Shown here one piece after another: positions 43,374 through 43,840 of a stretch of DNA of 43,840 bases. Source of the stretch: Candidatus Woesearchaeota archaeon (GTDB lineage Archaea > Nanobdellota > Nanobdellia > Woesearchaeales > DSVV01); assembly GCA_018303325.1 (NCBI GenBank), contig JAGVYH010000005.1, positions 1 to 43,840 on the forward strand, read 5' to 3'. How positions within the stretch are numbered: the stretch's first letter is position 1; each line of letters begins with the position of its first letter. Both the position numbers and the translations under genes were made by a program. Below the pieces are notes generated by a model. The model was given only the letters and a program-made list of their open reading frames with translations, had not been told where the DNA came from and did not search any database.

Positions 43374-43486
43374 CGCCGAGGGCGGGAGATTCACTTCCCA
43401 CTCAAAAGCCTTGAACCCGCAAGGGCACTGGTGTGCGCCCTACCTGCTTATCAGGCAGACGCCTTTACCGATTTGGCTACCTCGGC
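43374..43486 (-). tRNA. Type-II tRNA with GAU in the anticodon position and T-loop intron
   Basis: The acceptor stem GCCGAGG pairs with CCTCGGC, with discriminator G, as in archaeal serine tRNA. The D arm (GCCAAATCGGTAAAGGC) and the long variable arm (GGGCGC pairing with GTGCCC) are type II. The anticodon stem TCTGC pairs with GCAGG, and the loop CTGATAA places GAT at 34-36; a normal tRNA-Ser(GCU) would have CTGCTAA. The T stem GCGGG pairs with CCCGC only if about 22 nt (43388-43409) are removed between positions 59 and 60, which leaves TTCAAGT, a perfect T loop. A TATA box (TATATAAAAAGG) lies about 20-25 bp upstream. Confidence 0.7.
43388..43409 (-). other. Predicted 22-nt intron in the T loop of the odd tRNA
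   Basis: Removal restores a seven-base T loop with T54-T55-C56 and A58. Archaeal introns at 59/60 are known from other lineages. The exact splice points can shift by a base or two; I did not find an unambiguous bulge-helix-bulge. Confidence 0.5.
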
Positions 43487-43532
43487 TGTGCACAATCAAA
43501 ACCTTTTTATATATGTCTTGATTAGGATATAA

Positions 43533-43572
43533 TTGGTGTGCGTCTTATCTGTTTTTTTTGGGCAGATGCTTT
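43533..43572 (-). pseudogene. Degenerate tRNA fragment
   Basis: GGTGTGCGTCTTATCTG and, after a T run, GGGCAGATGCT repeat the variable-arm/anticodon-stem part of the tRNA at 43374-43486 (GGTGTGCGCCCTACCTG, CAGGCAGACGCCT) with point changes. It looks like a decayed partial duplicate just upstream of that tRNA and near an IS end. Confidence 0.45.
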
Positions 43573-43771
43573 CTTTTTCTTTTATTATTAATTTATACTA
43601 CCTTCATTAATAGTTGCACACCTTATTATAACCATCGTCGAAACTTTCGTAAATTTTTCGAAAATGAATACAAAAAAACAGAAAAAACCGAAAATGATAT
43701 TTAAAGCATGAACTGTTTTTCGGAAATTTGTTGGAAGAAGCGGAGTGAACCCCTTTTGGTTGACAACCAGT

Positions 43772-43840
43772 TTACGAAATCTTAATTGTATTTAAAACCT
43801 CTGCTTCAAACTCTTCTGGTGGCATATATCCTATGGATGA
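43772..43840 (-). CDS. 3' end of an IS3-type (integrase-core) transposase gene, partial
   Basis: On the minus strand the frame entering from the window edge encodes SSIGYMPPEEFEAEVLNTIK, IS, then TAA. The S-S-x-G-Y-x-(S/P)-P-x-E-F pattern is the hallmark C-terminal end of rve/DDE transposases of IS3 and related families (RPHSSLGYLTPxEF). The rest lies outside the window. The terminal inverted repeat should lie between about 43620 and 43770 but I cannot define it from one end. Confidence 0.7.
   Translation of the reverse strand, partial: SSIGYMPPEEFEAEVLNTIKIS

Noticed and set aside
43374-43486. Ordinary tRNA-Ile(GAU)
   Set aside because: Anticodon alone says Ile, but the long variable arm, G discriminator and D arm are those of a type-II serine/leucine tRNA.

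Overview
This is chromosomal DNA of an AT-rich archaeon. The evidence is an archaeal 16S-tRNA-Ala-23S rRNA operon, tRNA genes with archaeal-type introns, and archaeal housekeeping genes: proteasome beta subunit, the KH/beta-CASP nuclease aCPSF1, ribosomal protein S6e and translation initiation factor aIF2-gamma. Small gene sizes, short intergenic gaps, the divergent 16S with an insertion and many unrecognisable proteins suggest a DPANN lineage (Woesearchaeota/Pacearchaeota-like). That placement is inference.

Layout. 1-3336: the 5' end of an unknown gene, a putative HExxH lipoprotein and two unknown minus-strand genes. 3594-9194: psmB, aCPSF1, tRNA-Pro, a 47-aa zinc ribbon, and the rps6e-aIF2-gamma pair. 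9482-14356: 16S (with a 105-nt insertion), intron-containing tRNA-Ala and 23S; no 5S is seen. A four-helix-bundle (IVP/S23 family) gene follows the 23S directly. 15067-21266: a PLP aminotransferase, a glycan operon (glycosyltransferase, GH57) interrupted by a second IVP gene between inverted repeats, a divergent Lrp-like regulator, a membrane-anchored protein and a SemiSWEET. 21483-25405: intron-containing tRNA-Ser, a SWIM protein, a winged-helix/FHA-caspase operon and two related membrane proteins. 25655-37900: the most unusual block (below). 38274-43285: two unknown proteins, RibA (GTP cyclohydrolase II), a GH66-like enzyme and an alpha-helical-repeat protein. 43374-43840: an odd type-II tRNA and the 3' end of an IS3-type transposase gene.

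Candidate new system (25655-37111). A 941-aa RecB/Cas4-like nuclease with a probable Fe-S cysteine set is transcribed divergently from a 1145-aa B-family polymerase homologue. The latter keeps all DEDDy proofreading residues and a PCNA-binding-like motif but has lost the polymerase motif A aspartate and the motif C signature. It appears to lead an operon of four tandem paralogues with a conserved N-terminal module, a fast-evolving beta-solenoid of about 23-residue repeats and a conserved C-terminal helix motif. The block lies between two copies of an interspersed palindromic element.

Second theme. At least seven intergenic palindromes share outer arms but carry different inner hairpins built from short tandem repeats of 7-8 nt. 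The same (GGTGCTA)n-type repeats, inverted, bound the IVP gene inserted between the glycosyltransferase and GH57 genes. This suggests an IVP-linked mobile or amplifying element with non-autonomous hairpin derivatives.
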